NCBI RefSeq assembly: GCF_017815535.1
Contig: NZ_CP072596.1
Location: 1,798,001 to 1,862,000 of the forward strand
Origin: Tessaracoccus sp. MC1865
Lineage (GTDB): Bacteria > Actinomycetota > Actinomycetes > Propionibacteriales > Propionibacteriaceae
Length of the DNA: 64,000 nucleotides
Direction: 5' to 3'
The position numbers and the translations under genes are program-made. Below are positions 9,688 to 18,928 of the stretch, piece by piece. The notes under the pieces are model-generated. The model was not told where the DNA came from and did not search any database. It worked only from the letters and a program-made list of their open reading frames with translations. The first letter of the stretch is position 1; each line of letters starts with the position of its first letter.

Positions 9688-9849
9688 CTACCCTCTATCA
9701 GTAGGGTCGGCACCGTCGTCCATCGCCTTCCAGAGGTCCTCCGGCTGCTCCGGCGACTGCACTTTCGGGCGGCGCCGGGGCTTCCAGAACCAGAAGAGCA
9801 ACGCGCCCGAGGCCAGCACCCCGAGGATGGGCCAGATGACCTCGGTCAT
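9688..9849 (-). CDS. 53-residue single-pass membrane protein between trpE and the HGxxPAAW gene
   Basis: Its ATG overlaps the trpE stop (ATGA). One hydrophobic helix (about residues 4-22) is followed by a basic KPRRRPK stretch and an acidic tail, predicting an N-out, C-in protein. Four of its 53 residues are Trp (6, 20, 22, 40). In other actinobacteria a larger trp-associated membrane protein often follows trpE; this may be a reduced or unrelated replacement. The operon continues after a 42-base gap holding a short GGGG/CCCC hairpin. The coding call rests on coupling and topology. Confidence 0.65.
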   Translation of the reverse strand: MTEVIWPILGVLASGALLFWFWKPRRRPKVQSPEQPEDLWKAMDDGADPTDRG

Positions 9850-11336
9850 GCCGTCGCCATGGCCTCTGCTCGCCCGATCGCCGCGATGACGGCGCGCGCC
9901 TTGTGGGAGCACTCGGCGTCCTCCGTCTCCGGTACCGAATCCGCCACGACGCCGGCGCCGGCCTGGACATAGGCGACACCGTCGGCCAGCACCGCGGTAC
10001 GGATGGCGATGGCCACGTCCGAGTTGCCGGCGAAGTCGAAGTAGCCCACCACTCCCCCGTACAGGCCCCGCCGCGAGACCTCCAGCCGGTCGATGATCTC
10101 CATGGCCCGCACCTTGGGCGCGCCCGACAACGTGCCGGCCGGGAAGCAGGCCAGCGTCGCGTCGAGGGCGGTGCGGCCCGCCTCCACCCGGCCGGAGACC
10201 GCGGCCTCCAGGTGCATGATGTGGCTGTAGCGGCGCACGTTCATGAACTCGTGGACGGTGACCGAACCGGCTTCGCAGATGCGGCCCAGGTCGTTGCGGC
10301 CCAGGTCCACGAGCATCAGGTGCTCCGCCTTCTCCTTGGGGTCTGCCAGCAGCTCCTCCGCCATCTGGCGGTCCTCCTCCGGCGTCCGGCCCCGGGGCCG
10401 CGAACCGGCGATGGGCCGCGTGGTGGCCACGCCGTCCTGCACCGTGACGAGCGCCTCCGGGCTGGAGCCGACGATGTCGAAGCCCGGCAGACGCATCAGG
10501 TACAGGTAGGGGCTGGGGTTGGTGAGGCGCAGGGCGCGGTACACCTCGAACGCGTCCGCGCTGGTGGGGATGTCGAAGCGCTGCGACACGACGATCTGGA
10601 AGGCCTCGCCCGCGCGGATCTCGTCCTTCACCTCGTCCACCATCGCGCGGAACTCCTCCGACGAGCGTTGCCGCTGGACCTCGGGTGTGCGCGGTTCGCC
10701 CTCCTGGCACACCAGCGCGACGCGGGGCTGGCGCACCTGCTCCGCCATGGTCTCGACGGCGGCCACCGCGTCGTAGTAGGCGCGCTCCGCACCCTCCGGG
10801 GTGCCGTCGTAGTTGATGGCGTTGGCAATGAGCCAGAGTTCGCCGCGGTGGTGGTCCAGCACGGCCAGTTCGGAGCTGAGCATCATGACCAGCTCCGGCA
10901 GTTCAAGCTCGTCGACGGTGGTCTCAGGCAGCTTCTCGAGCCGGCGCACCACGTCGTAGCCCAGGTAGCCCACCATGCCCGCGTGGAACGGCGGCAGGCC
11001 GGGGGTCGCCGGGGTGGCCAGCTCCGCCAGGGTTTCGCGGAGGACGACGAGCGGGTCGCCGTCGGCGGGGATGCCCACCAGCTCGCGGCCGATCCAGGCG
11101 GCCTGGCCGTCGCGTTCGGTGAGCATGGCGGCAGAGCGCACGCCCACGAAGGAGTAGCGCGACCAGACACCCGCGTCTGCGGATTCGAACAGGAACGTCC
11201 CCTCCCGGGCGCCGCACAGCGCCTGGTAGAGCGCGACGGGGGTGAGATCGTCCGCGAGCAGCTTGGCGTGCACGCTGATGACGCGACGATGGTTGGCGAG
11301 TTCGACGAACTCATCGAGCGTGGGAGAGACGATCAC
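9846..11336 (-). CDS. trpE: Anthranilate synthase component I
   Basis: Makes anthranilate from chorismate with ammonia from TrpG, which is not in this window. From the GTG at 11336 it has 496 residues. The N-terminal regulatory half and the chorismate-binding C-terminal half are intact, with [23 protein letters not shown] and [15 protein letters not shown]-type blocks near 380-420 and [13 protein letters not shown] near the end. The longer upstream frame is the hisI region in another frame and is rejected. The GTG overlaps the hisI stop (GTGA). Tryptophan feedback at the N-terminal domain is known for the family. Confidence 0.97.
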   Translation of the reverse strand: MIVSPTLDEFVELANHRRVISVHAKLLADDLTPVALYQALCGAREGTFLFESADAGVWSRYSFVGVRSAAMLTERDGQAAWIGRELVGIPADGDPLVVLRETLAELATPATPGLPPFHAGMVGYLGYDVVRRLEKLPETTVDELELPELVMMLSSELAVLDHHRGELWLIANAINYDGTPEGAERAYYDAVAAVETMAEQVRQPRVALVCQEGEPRTPEVQRQRSSEEFRAMVDEVKDEIRAGEAFQIVVSQRFDIPTSADAFEVYRALRLTNPSPYLYLMRLPGFDIVGSSPEALVTVQDGVATTRPIAGSRPRGRTPEEDRQMAEELLADPKEKAEHLMLVDLGRNDLGRICEAGSVTVHEFMNVRRYSHIMHLEAAVSGRVEAGRTALDATLACFPAGTLSGAPKVRAMEIIDRLEVSRRGLYGGVVGYFDFAGNSDVAIAIRTAVLADGVAYVQAGAGVVADSVPETEDAECSHKARAVIAAIGRAEAMATA

Positions 11337-11671
11337 TGTGCGGTGTCCTGAGCGGTCAGAGGGGTGAAGAAGCAGGTGCGGTTGCCGGTGTGGCAGGCGG
11401 CGCCGGTCTGGCGCACGGTGAGCAGGACGGTGTCGCCATCGCAGTCGACGGCCACGCTCTCGACGGCCTGGTGGTGGCCGGAAGTCTCCCCCTTGACCCA
11501 GAATTCCTGCCTGGACCTCGACCAGTAGGTGGCCCTGCCGGTGGTGAGGGTGCGGCGCAGCGCCTCCTCGTTCATCCAGGCCATCATCAGGACCTCGCGG
11601 GTCTCTGCGTCCTGGGCGATGGCGGGCACCAGCCCGTCGGAGTTGTAGGTCACAGTCGGCATGAGCATCAT
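11333..11671 (-). CDS. hisI: Phosphoribosyl-AMP cyclohydrolase
   Basis: Third step of histidine synthesis: opens the purine ring of PR-AMP. It has 112 residues from the ATG at 11671. The core [39 protein letters not shown] and the metal-site Cys/His in CDGDTVLL and [13 protein letters not shown] are all present. ATGs at 11668 and 11662 are possible alternatives because no good ribosome site is seen. It opens the hisI-trpE operon, a his/trp linkage common in actinobacteria. Confidence 0.95.
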   Translation of the reverse strand: MMLMPTVTYNSDGLVPAIAQDAETREVLMMAWMNEEALRRTLTTGRATYWSRSRQEFWVKGETSGHHQAVESVAVDCDGDTVLLTVRQTGAACHTGNRTCFFTPLTAQDTAQ

Positions 11672-11698
11672 TGTGCCGCACGTGTCCGAACCCCCTCC

Positions 11699-11704
11699 TA
11701 GACT
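11699..11704 (+). promoter_or_regulatory. Predicted -10 box of a leaderless TIGR03085 gene
   Basis: TAGACT ends 6 bases before the ATG at 11711. The divergent hisI start lies only 39 bases away, so the two promoters must be packed together. Confidence 0.55.
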
Positions 11705-11710
11705 GCCCAC

Positions 11711-12319
11711 ATGAAGTTCGTCCACCGCCAGCGCGCCGCCCTTGCAGACCTGCTCGAAGAACTGGGGCCGTTCGCCCCCACCAAGTGTGAGGGTTGGCAG
11801 ACCCAGGACCTTGCCGCCCACCTGTACGTACGTGAACACCGCCTAGACGCCCTGCCCGGCATCGGCTCCGAGCGCTTCGCCGGACACACCGAGCGGGTCC
11901 AGAACCTCGAGCTGCACCGCCGCGGGTTCCTGCCGCTGGTGGAGGCCGTCCGCAGGCCCGGCTGGATCATGCGGCCGCTGGATCAGCTGGTGAACTCCTC
12001 GGAGCTCTTCATCCACCACGAGGACGTCCTGCGCGCCAACGGTCGCTCGCAGACGCTCACCGCGGAGGACCAGGAGCACCTGTGGCCGTTGGCGAAGGTC
12101 CTGGCCAGACGTGCCCAGATACGGTTCGGCGGCCGGCTGCTCATGACCCGCACGGACACCGGCCACGAACGCCAGATCGGTCAGGGAGACCGCACCGTGC
12201 ACCTCGCCGGGCTGCCGTCGGAACTGCTCCTGCACCTGAGCCAACGCGAGGGCGACGTCACGCTCACGGGCGAGACGGCCGCCATCGACGCGTGGCGTAC
12301 CGCGATCAGTCCGTTGTGA
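11711..12319 (+). CDS. TIGR03085 family DinB-like metal-binding protein
   Basis: A 202-residue protein of the actinobacterial TIGR03085 family, related to mycothiol-dependent maleylpyruvate isomerase and DinB four-helix proteins. The N-terminal block [16 protein letters not shown], followed by [17 protein letters not shown] (His37), is characteristic; His82 or other helix histidines would complete a metal site. The reaction is unknown, and mycothiol or bacillithiol dependence is only a family-level possibility. The last 14 bases overlap the convergent gatB end. Confidence 0.85.
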   Translation: MKFVHRQRAALADLLEELGPFAPTKCEGWQTQDLAAHLYVREHRLDALPGIGSERFAGHTERVQNLELHRRGFLPLVEAVRRPGWIMRPLDQLVNSSELFIHHEDVLRANGRSQTLTAEDQEHLWPLAKVLARRAQIRFGGRLLMTRTDTGHERQIGQGDRTVHLAGLPSELLLHLSQREGDVTLTGETAAIDAWRTAISPL

Positions 12320-13799
12320 GCTTCGCGAGGATCAGTTCGCGCACCTTGGCCGCATCGGCCTGGCCGCGCATGGCCTTCATGATCTGACCGATCAGCGCAC
12401 CGGCCGCCTGGACCTTGCCGCCGCGGATACGCTCGGCGATGTCCGGGTTGGCGGCGATCGCCTCGTCGACGGCGGCACCCAGGGCGCCTTCATCGGAAAC
12501 GACGGCGAGGCCACGCTTCTCGAGGACCACGGCGGGTTCCCCTTCGCCGGCGAGCACGCCGTCGATGACCTGGCGGGCGAGCTGGTCGTTGACCTTGCCC
12601 TCGTCCACCAGCGCCTGCACCGCAGCCACCTGGACGGGGGTGATGGCGAGGTCCTCCAACTCGATGCCGGCCTCGTTGGCCCGGCGGGAGAGGTCTGAAA
12701 CCCACCACTTTCGGGCGGCCGCCGGGGAGGCGCCTGCGGTGACGGTGTCCTCCACCAGCCCCAGGGCACCGGCGTTGACGATGCCGCTGAAGTCGATGTC
12801 GTTGAAGCCCCACTCGCGCTGGAGGCGGCGCCGGTGCTCCGTCGGCGGCTCCGGCAGCGTGGCGCGCAGTTCCTCCACCCACTCGCGCGACGGCGCGATC
12901 GGCATCAGGTCCGGCTCCGCGAAGTAGCGGTAGTCCTCCGCGTCGGACTTCACGCGGCCGGCCGAGGTGGTGCCGTCTGCCTCATGCCAGTGGCGGGTCT
13001 CCTGCACGATGGAGCCGCCAGCGTCGAGGATGGCCGCCTGCCGCGTCATCTCGTAGCGGACGGCGCGCTCGATGGAGCGAAGGGAGTTGACGTTCTTGGT
13101 CTCTGTGCGGGTGCCGAGCTTGTCGCTCCCGATGGGTGCGATGGACACGTTCGCGTCGCAGCGCAGGGAGCCCTGCTCCATCCGTACGTCGGACACGCCG
13201 AGGGCCTTGAGCAGGTCGCGCAGCTGCGCCACGTAGGCGCGCGCCACCTGGGGCGCCTTGTCACCGGCGCCCAGGATGGGCCGGGTGACGATCTCGATGA
13301 GGGGCACGCCGGCACGGTTGTAGTCGATGAGCGAGTAGTCCGCCCCCTGGATCCGGCCGGAGCCGCCCACGTGGGTCGCCTTGCCCGCGTCCTCCTCCAT
13401 GTGCGCGCGCTCGATCTCGACGCGGAAGGTCTCGCCGTCGACCTCAACCTCGACCCAGCCGTCGAAGGCGATGGGTTCGTCGTACTGGGAGGTCTGGAAG
13501 TTCTTGGTCATGTCCGGGTAGAAGTAGTTCTTCCGGGCCATGCGGCACCACTCGGCGATCTGGCAGTTGAGGGCCAGACCGATGCGGATGGCGGACTCGA
13601 CGGCCTTGCCGTTGATCACCGGGAGCGAGCCGGGCAGGCCCAGGCACACAGGGCACACGTGCGTGTTCGGGTCGCCGCCGAATTCGTTGGCGCAACCGCA
13701 GAACATCTTGGTGTTGGTGTTGAGTTCGACGTGGGTCTCGAGACCCAGTGCAGGCTGATACCTCGTGAGGAGATCGTCGTAATCGACCAGTTCAGTCAT
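12306..13799 (-). CDS. gatB: Asp-tRNA(Asn)/Glu-tRNA(Gln) amidotransferase subunit B
   Basis: The tRNA-binding and kinase-like subunit that activates misacylated Glu- or Asp-tRNA. It has 497 residues from the ATG at 13799; a much longer open frame upstream is the gatA region in another frame. The Zn site appears as CGC...CPVC in the first 50 residues, and the C-terminal YqeY-like tRNA-binding domain runs from about 350 to the end. The ATG shares one base with the gatA stop (TGATG). The product makes Gln-tRNA-Gln and possibly Asn-tRNA-Asn. Confidence 0.98.
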   Translation of the reverse strand: MTELVDYDDLLTRYQPALGLETHVELNTNTKMFCGCANEFGGDPNTHVCPVCLGLPGSLPVINGKAVESAIRIGLALNCQIAEWCRMARKNYFYPDMTKNFQTSQYDEPIAFDGWVEVEVDGETFRVEIERAHMEEDAGKATHVGGSGRIQGADYSLIDYNRAGVPLIEIVTRPILGAGDKAPQVARAYVAQLRDLLKALGVSDVRMEQGSLRCDANVSIAPIGSDKLGTRTETKNVNSLRSIERAVRYEMTRQAAILDAGGSIVQETRHWHEADGTTSAGRVKSDAEDYRYFAEPDLMPIAPSREWVEELRATLPEPPTEHRRRLQREWGFNDIDFSGIVNAGALGLVEDTVTAGASPAAARKWWVSDLSRRANEAGIELEDLAITPVQVAAVQALVDEGKVNDQLARQVIDGVLAGEGEPAVVLEKRGLAVVSDEGALGAAVDEAIAANPDIAERIRGGKVQAAGALIGQIMKAMRGQADAAKVRELILAKLTTD

Positions 13800-15298
13800 C
13801 AGTAAACCGCCTTCGATCCCTCGAGCTGAGTCATTTCGCGCCACATCGGGCCGCCCCACTGCGCTTCCAGCGCCCGCTCCAGCACCGCGCCGACCCGGTA
13901 GACGCGGGCGTCCTCCATGGGCGGGGCCATGACCTGCAGGCCGGTGGGCAAACCGTCGCTGAGGCCCGACGGGAACGAGCCGGAGGCGTTGCCCGCCATG
14001 TTCGACGGGATTGTGCAGAGGTCTGCCATGTACATGCTCATGGGGTCTGTCATCCGCTCCCCCACCTTGAACGCCGTGGTGGGCGTGGTGGGCGAGACCA
14101 GCACGTCGACCACCTCGAAGGCGCGGTCGAAATCCGCCTGGATGAGCGAGCGGACCTTCTGCGCCGAGCCGTAGTAGGCGTCGTAGTAGCCCGCGGAGAG
14201 GGCGTAGGTGCCGATGATGATGCGGCGCTTGCCTTCGCGGCCGAAGCCGGCCTCGCGGGTGAGGTTCATGACCTCTTCCGCCGAGCGGGAGCCGTCGTCG
14301 CCGGCGCGCAGGCCGTAGCGCATGCCGTCGAAGCGGGCCAGGTTCGAGCTGAGCTCCGCAGGCTGGATCAGGTAGTACGCGGGCAGCGCGTAGGTGAATG
14401 CCGGGCAGGACACCTCGACGACCTCGGCCCCGGCCTGACGCAGCAGTTCCACCGCCTCGTGGAAGCGCTCGAGCACGCCCTCCTCGTAGCCGTCGCCCCT
14501 GAACTCGGTGACGATGCCGACCTTCATGCCTTTGAGGTCGGTGGCCTGCGCCGCCGCCACGAGTTGGGGTACGGGCTGGTCGAGCGACGCGGAGTCCTTC
14601 GGGTCGTGGCCGCTGATGATCTCCTGCAGCAGGGCCGCGTCCTCGGCGGTGCGGGCGCACGGGCCGGGCTGGTCCAGACTGGAGGCCATGGCCACCAGGC
14701 CGAAGCGCGACGAGCCGCCGTAGGTGGCCTTCACGCCGACGGTGCCGGTGACGGCACCCGGCTGGCGGATCGAGCCGCCGGTGTCGGACCCGATCGCCAA
14801 CGGCACCATGAACGCCGCAACGGCCGCTGCCGAACCGCCGCCGGAGCCGCCGGGCACCCTGTCGGTGTCCCACGGGTTGCGGCTGGGGCCGAACGCGGAG
14901 GTCTCAGTCGAGGAGCCCATCGCGAATTCGTCCATGTTGGTCTTGCCGATGATGACCAGGCCGGCATCGCGCAGGCGAGCCACGACGGTGGCGTCGTAGG
15001 GCGGCACCCAGCCTTCGAGCATGCGGGAACCGCACGTCGTCGGAAAGTCGGTGGTGCAGTAGTTGTCCTTGACGCCCACGGGCACGCCGGCCAGCGGACC
15101 CAGTTCCTCGCCGGCTGCGCGGCGCTGGTCCACGGCGCGTGCCTGCTCGAGCGCGTGCTCACCGTCGACGGCCAGGAACGCGTTCAGGGCGGGGTTCACG
15201 GCCTCGATCTGCTCGAGGCAGGCGCGGGTGAGTTCCTCGGAGGTGAGTTCCCGGGCGGCCATCAGCCGGCCCAGTTCGGCGGCGGACTTCGTGATCAT
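13799..15298 (-). CDS. gatA: Amidotransferase subunit A
   Basis: Amidase-signature subunit that releases ammonia from glutamine for the GatB reaction. It has 499 residues. The catalytic Lys is in VGVKDNYCT, and the Ser-cisSer-Lys triad continues in [10 protein letters not shown] and [11 protein letters not shown] (about residues 150-180). It starts at an ATG 5 bases after the gatC stop and overlaps gatB by one base. Confidence 0.98.
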   Translation of the reverse strand: MITKSAAELGRLMAARELTSEELTRACLEQIEAVNPALNAFLAVDGEHALEQARAVDQRRAAGEELGPLAGVPVGVKDNYCTTDFPTTCGSRMLEGWVPPYDATVVARLRDAGLVIIGKTNMDEFAMGSSTETSAFGPSRNPWDTDRVPGGSGGGSAAAVAAFMVPLAIGSDTGGSIRQPGAVTGTVGVKATYGGSSRFGLVAMASSLDQPGPCARTAEDAALLQEIISGHDPKDSASLDQPVPQLVAAAQATDLKGMKVGIVTEFRGDGYEEGVLERFHEAVELLRQAGAEVVEVSCPAFTYALPAYYLIQPAELSSNLARFDGMRYGLRAGDDGSRSAEEVMNLTREAGFGREGKRRIIIGTYALSAGYYDAYYGSAQKVRSLIQADFDRAFEVVDVLVSPTTPTTAFKVGERMTDPMSMYMADLCTIPSNMAGNASGSFPSGLSDGLPTGLQVMAPPMEDARVYRVGAVLERALEAQWGGPMWREMTQLEGSKAVY

Positions 15299-15303
15299 CT
15301 GGC

Positions 15304-15597
15304 TCAGTCCTCACTCAGGATCTGGGGCACGCGGAAGCGGCCGTCCTCGTGGTCCGGCGCGCCGGAGAGTGCCTGCTCCTGCGTGAGGCCGGGGGTGACC
15401 ACGTCGTCGCGGAAGACGTTGCTGACAGGGAGGGCGTGGGTCGCCGTCGGCACATCGGGGCCTGCGACCTCCGACACGCTGCGGACGGATTCCAGGATGA
15501 CGTCCAGCTCGGGGGCAAGCTCCGCGCACTCCTGCTCGGTGAGCTGGATGCGGGCCAGAGCGCCCAGCCGGGCCACGTCGTCGGCGGTGAGACCCAC
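15304..15597 (-). CDS. gatC: Amidotransferase subunit C
   Basis: A 97-residue stabilising subunit that wraps the GatA-GatB interface. The N-terminal [16 protein letters not shown] segment and the C-terminal FRVPQIL tail are typical. GTG start with GAGGGAG 7 bases upstream. First gene of gatCAB; a TAAGAT box about 50 bases upstream is its likely promoter. Confidence 0.95.
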   Translation of the reverse strand: MGLTADDVARLGALARIQLTEQECAELAPELDVILESVRSVSEVAGPDVPTATHALPVSNVFRDDVVTPGLTQEQALSGAPDHEDGRFRVPQILSED

Positions 15598-15645
15598 GTC
15601 GATACTCCCTCGGTTGGTGCGGTGCCGCAGAATGCGGCCTGCCCC

Positions 15646-15651
15646 ATCTTA
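15646..15651 (-). promoter_or_regulatory. Predicted -10 box of gatCAB
   Basis: TAAGAT on the minus strand, giving a leader of about 40 bases that contains a small GCCGCA...TGCGGC hairpin before the gatC ribosome site. Confidence 0.45.
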
Positions 15652-15668
15652 GGGGTAGACGGCGGGGG

Positions 15669-15872
15669 TCATCCCCCGGTGAGGATCAGGTAGAACATGC
15701 GCCCCAGGAAGAACAGCCCGGTGGCGATGGCCACGGTGATGATGGGCACGATGATGCGCTGGAACTTCTTCCACCGCGTGCCGGGGACGCCACGGGGGCC
15801 CCACGAGCCACGGGCCGGCTGCACCCGGGTGGGCGTCTGGCCGTCGAGGTTCAGGTTGGAGAACATGCGCAC
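15669..15872 (-). CDS. Small single-pass membrane protein, hypothetical
   Basis: A 67-residue protein: a basic, Pro/Gly-rich, Trp-containing N-terminal half (1-38) and one hydrophobic helix (about 39-63), so a cytoplasmic N-terminus is likely. The start is GTG at 15872, with an ATG two codons later as alternative. It sits between the MetE-like gene and gatC, where many actinobacteria carry the DNA ligase gene ligA. I do not recognise a family. Confidence 0.6.
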   Translation of the reverse strand: MRMFSNLNLDGQTPTRVQPARGSWGPRGVPGTRWKKFQRIIVPIITVAIATGLFFLGRMFYLILTGG

Positions 15873-15911
15873 GTGCCCAGCTTAGGCGCTGGCGGCGCAC
15901 TGCCCATCCCC

Positions 15912-16865
15912 TCAGCCCTGGCCGAGGAGTTCCTCGGTGAGGGAGGCAGCGCGGGCGAGGGCGTCGAACTGCGGCACGACGTCCTGCTGCCGCCACCCGG
16001 CCAGCCCGCAGGCCGTGCCGAGCAGCAGGTGGTCGCCGGCCTCTGCCTGGATCGCCCGGAGCACGCGCAGGGCCTCGTTCACCAGGGCATCCACCCCCTG
16101 CGGCCGGCCCGGACCCGTGTCGACGACGCCCAGCACCAGGGTGCGGCGTTCGTCGGCCCACTGCGCCAGCTCATCCAGATCCGCCAGGCGGGAATCGACG
16201 GCGGCCCCTGCGAACCCGGCGCGCCGGGCCAGTTCCAGCCAGCGGCCGGGGGCGCAGTTGTGCAGGAGGGCACCGTCGGCGAAGGGCTTCAGGGCCTCGA
16301 CGGCAGCGGCCTCCGAGACACTCCGGTGCCTGCTGAAACCGCTGGCGGTGGGGATGTCGCCCCCGACGACGGCGGCGAGCGCCGGTTCGTCCACCTGCAC
16401 CAGCACGGTGGAGTCGGGCAGGCGCCGGCTGAACTCACCGCGGAGCACGGCCACCGCCTCGACGAGGGCCTCAGCCAACTCCCGACGCGCCCCGTGATCT
16501 GCCAGCAGCCGGTCGCCGGTGGGACGCTCTACCGCCGAGGCCAACGTCCACGGCCCCGCAACGGCGACCTTGAGCGTGCCCGCGAACTCCTGCAGCAATT
16601 CTTCCGCGTCGTCCAGGTCGTGGCGCCACTGTGCCCTGGCGCGCCGGTGTTCGGCGTCCGGGTGGTGGGTGAGCCGCCACCCGGCGGGCTGCAGGTCGAA
16701 CGCGAGCCCATCGACGAGGCCCAGCGTGCGCCCGATCATCGCCGAGGCCACTCCCCTGGCGGGCAACTCCGGCAGCGGCAGCACGTCGGGCAGCGCCTCT
16801 GCCATCGCGGAGAGGGCGCCACGGAAATCCGTGCCGGGCAGCGACCCGGCAGCGGTGATCCGCAT
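15912..16865 (-). CDS. Stand-alone MetE C-terminal-like protein (cobalamin-independent methionine synthase family)
   Basis: A 317-residue protein corresponding to the C-terminal catalytic barrel of MetE, without the N-terminal half. Candidate zinc ligands are the His and Cys of LLHNCAP (about 203-209) and the Cys of GTACGL near 290; the Glu ligand position appears as Asp in AAVDSRL. A TGATG junction couples it to mnmA. Similar short proteins lie next to mnmA in many actinobacteria. Methyl transfer to a thiol from an unknown donor is plausible, but the true substrate is not known to me. Confidence 0.8.
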   Translation of the reverse strand: MRITAAGSLPGTDFRGALSAMAEALPDVLPLPELPARGVASAMIGRTLGLVDGLAFDLQPAGWRLTHHPDAEHRRARAQWRHDLDDAEELLQEFAGTLKVAVAGPWTLASAVERPTGDRLLADHGARRELAEALVEAVAVLRGEFSRRLPDSTVLVQVDEPALAAVVGGDIPTASGFSRHRSVSEAAAVEALKPFADGALLHNCAPGRWLELARRAGFAGAAVDSRLADLDELAQWADERRTLVLGVVDTGPGRPQGVDALVNEALRVLRAIQAEAGDHLLLGTACGLAGWRQQDVVPQFDALARAASLTEELLGQG

Positions 16866-17938
16866 CACCGCGCCTCGGCGATGACGGCCGAGCCCACCAC
16901 GCGGCTGCCGTCGTAGACGACGACGGTCTGGCCGGGGGCCACTCCGGAGGCGGGTTCGTCGAGCGCCACCACCAGGTCGCCGTCGAGAAGGGAGATCGTG
17001 GCGTCCTGTGGGATGCCGTGCGCCCGGTACTGGGCGTGCCCGCGCCAGGGGCCCTCGATGGGCGACTCCGTCCAGGTGGGACGGATGCCGCGCAGCGAAC
17101 GCACGGCGAGGTCCTCGCGGGCACCGACGACGACCGTGTTGCTCACCGGCTCGATGCTCAGCACGTAGCGGGGTTCGCCCGTGGGTGCGGGGACGCGCAG
17201 GTCGAGCCCCTTGCGCTGGCCGACGGTGAAGCGGTGGTGCCCCTGGTGCTCGCCGAGCACCTGCCCGTCGGCGTCGATGATGGGGCCCGGCTTGTCGTCG
17301 AGGTAGCACGACAGGAAGCCCTGGGTGTCGCCGTCTGCGATGAAACAGATGTCGTGGCTGTCGGGCTTCTTCGCCACGCCGAAACCGAGCGCGGCCGCCT
17401 CCTGCCGCACCACGGGCTTCTCCACGTCGTGCAGCGGGAACAGGCAGCGGCTCAGCTGCGCCTGGTTCAACATGCCCAGCACGTAGGACTGGTCCTTGGC
17501 GGCGTCCGCAGCGCGGTGAAGCGACACCGAGCCGTCGTCGTGGCGCTGCAGGTCTGCGTAGTGCCCGGTGGCGACGGCCTCGAAACCGAGCGCGACACCC
17601 CTGTCGAGCACGGCGGCGAACTTGATCTTCTCGTTGCACCGCAGACAGGGGTTGGGGGTGCGGCCGGCCTGGTACTCGGCGATGAAGTCCTCGACGACCG
17701 CCTCATGGAACTCCTCGGCGAAGTCCCACACGTAGAAGGGGATGTCCAGCTTGTCCGCCACGCGGCGGGCGTCGTGCGAGTCCTCCAGCGAGCAACAGCC
17801 GCGGGCTCCGGAGCGGTACGACGCTGGGTTCTTCGAGAGCGCCAGGTGCACGCCCGTCACATCGTGGCCCTCTGCCACGAGGCGCGCGGCGGCGACGGCG
17901 GAGTCCACTCCGCCTGACATGGCAACCAGAACCCGCAT
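16865..17938 (-). CDS. mnmA: tRNA 2-thiouridylase
   Basis: Installs sulfur on U34 of Lys, Glu and Gln tRNAs using persulfide from a cysteine desulfurase. It has 357 residues from the ATG at 17938, which has AAGGAGG 5 bases upstream. The PP-loop ATP site is SGGVDS (residues 8-13). The catalytic cysteines are in NPCLRCN and [10 protein letters not shown]. The C-terminal beta domains are complete. A probable sulfur donor is the cysteine desulfurase gene 2 kb upstream on the same strand, now separated by a LysR/YeiH pair. Confidence 0.97.
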   Translation of the reverse strand: MRVLVAMSGGVDSAVAAARLVAEGHDVTGVHLALSKNPASYRSGARGCCSLEDSHDARRVADKLDIPFYVWDFAEEFHEAVVEDFIAEYQAGRTPNPCLRCNEKIKFAAVLDRGVALGFEAVATGHYADLQRHDDGSVSLHRAADAAKDQSYVLGMLNQAQLSRCLFPLHDVEKPVVRQEAAALGFGVAKKPDSHDICFIADGDTQGFLSCYLDDKPGPIIDADGQVLGEHQGHHRFTVGQRKGLDLRVPAPTGEPRYVLSIEPVSNTVVVGAREDLAVRSLRGIRPTWTESPIEGPWRGHAQYRAHGIPQDATISLLDGDLVVALDEPASGVAPGQTVVVYDGSRVVGSAVIAEAR

Positions 17939-17967
17939 GGCCCTCCTTGGATGATCGGCACCCAAGT

Positions 17968-18858
17968 CTAGGCGCCCATCGCCGTGGCCAGAAAAAGGGC
18001 GGCGGGGCCCGTGGGTTCGGACGGCCCCAGCCAGACGGCGTGCAGGTCACGCTCGATGCTGCCGCCGACGATCGGCACCGCCAACAGCCTGCCGGCGACC
18101 AACCCGCTGAGGACCGCGTGGATGGAGAGGACGGCGGGCCCCAGCCCCGCCGCCACGGCAGCGACCACCGCGCCGTTGCTCGAGAGCTCCACGAGGGGGG
18201 CGACCCGGCGGCCGGGCACCGCCTGGTCGAGGAATGACCTGGTGCCCGAGCCGCGTTCCCGTTCCACCAGTGCGGTGACGGCCAGCTCCTCGACGGTGAC
18301 GCCCCCACGCCTGTCCGCCCAGGGATGCTCCGGAGCGACCACCACGACGAGCCGGTCGGCGCCGACGCGGACCCGCTGCAGGTCGCCCGGCACTTCCGGG
18401 CCCTCCACGAACCCGAGGCCCACCCGCCCGCGGCGCACGTCCTCGATGACGTCGGCCGAGTTGTGGATCACCATGCTGGCCGCGACGCCGGGGTGGTCGC
18501 GCCGCATGGCGGCCAGCCAACTGGGCGCGAGGTATTCGGCGATCGTCATGCTGGCGGAGACCACCAGGTCGCGACCCTCGTGCTGCAGCGCGGCGACCCC
18601 CTGCAGCAGGCGGTCCATCGCCATCACCACGCTGCGCGCCCATTCGACGAGGAGCTCCCCGTCGGCGGTCAGAGTGGAGCCTGCGGCGCTCCGGGTGACC
18701 AGCGTGAGCCCGAGCCGCTGCTCCAGGCCGGCCAGGGTCCGGCTCGCGTTCGACTGGGCCATCCCGACAGCCCGGGCTCCGGCACCCAGGCCGCCTTCGT
18801 CGGCGACGGCAACCAACAGGCGCAGGGCCGCGACGCCGGGCTCGTGGGTCAGAGACAT
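17968..18858 (-). CDS. LysR family transcriptional regulator
   Basis: A 296-residue regulator: an N-terminal winged helix-turn-helix (about 8-65, with [21 protein letters not shown] as recognition region) and a LysR substrate domain (about 90-290). The ATG at 18858 is preferred over 18879 because a TATGCT box lies exactly 6 bases before it. It is divergent from a YeiH-type membrane protein, an arrangement like E. coli yeiE/yeiH, so it probably controls that gene. The inducer may be a sulfur compound by analogy; this is inference. Confidence 0.9.
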   Translation of the reverse strand: MSLTHEPGVAALRLLVAVADEGGLGAGARAVGMAQSNASRTLAGLEQRLGLTLVTRSAAGSTLTADGELLVEWARSVVMAMDRLLQGVAALQHEGRDLVVSASMTIAEYLAPSWLAAMRRDHPGVAASMVIHNSADVIEDVRRGRVGLGFVEGPEVPGDLQRVRVGADRLVVVVAPEHPWADRRGGVTVEELAVTALVERERGSGTRSFLDQAVPGRRVAPLVELSSNGAVVAAVAAGLGPAVLSIHAVLSGLVAGRLLAVPIVGGSIERDLHAVWLGPSEPTGPAALFLATAMGA

Positions 18859-18864
18859 ATCGGG

Positions 18865-18870
18865 AGCATA
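18865..18870 (-). promoter_or_regulatory. Predicted -10 box of the LysR gene, within an inverted repeat
   Basis: TATGCT on the minus strand, 6 bases before the LysR ATG. It overlaps the palindrome GCATATGC (18866-18873), flanked by GGGA and CCCT, a possible autoregulatory LysR site. Confidence 0.5.
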
Positions 18871-18928
18871 TGCCCTCATGTCCGATGCGGGTTACCGCCT
18901 CCGGCCAGAGATTCTCCACACTCTTCCT

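Noticed and set aside
11672-11839. A longer N-terminus for hisI, up to 168 residues
   Set aside because: The extra sequence overlaps the divergent TIGR03085 gene and its promoter and has no HisI similarity.
17984-18928. A long N-terminal extension of the YeiH frame
   Set aside because: It runs through the whole LysR gene on the opposite strand; the family protein begins near 18929.
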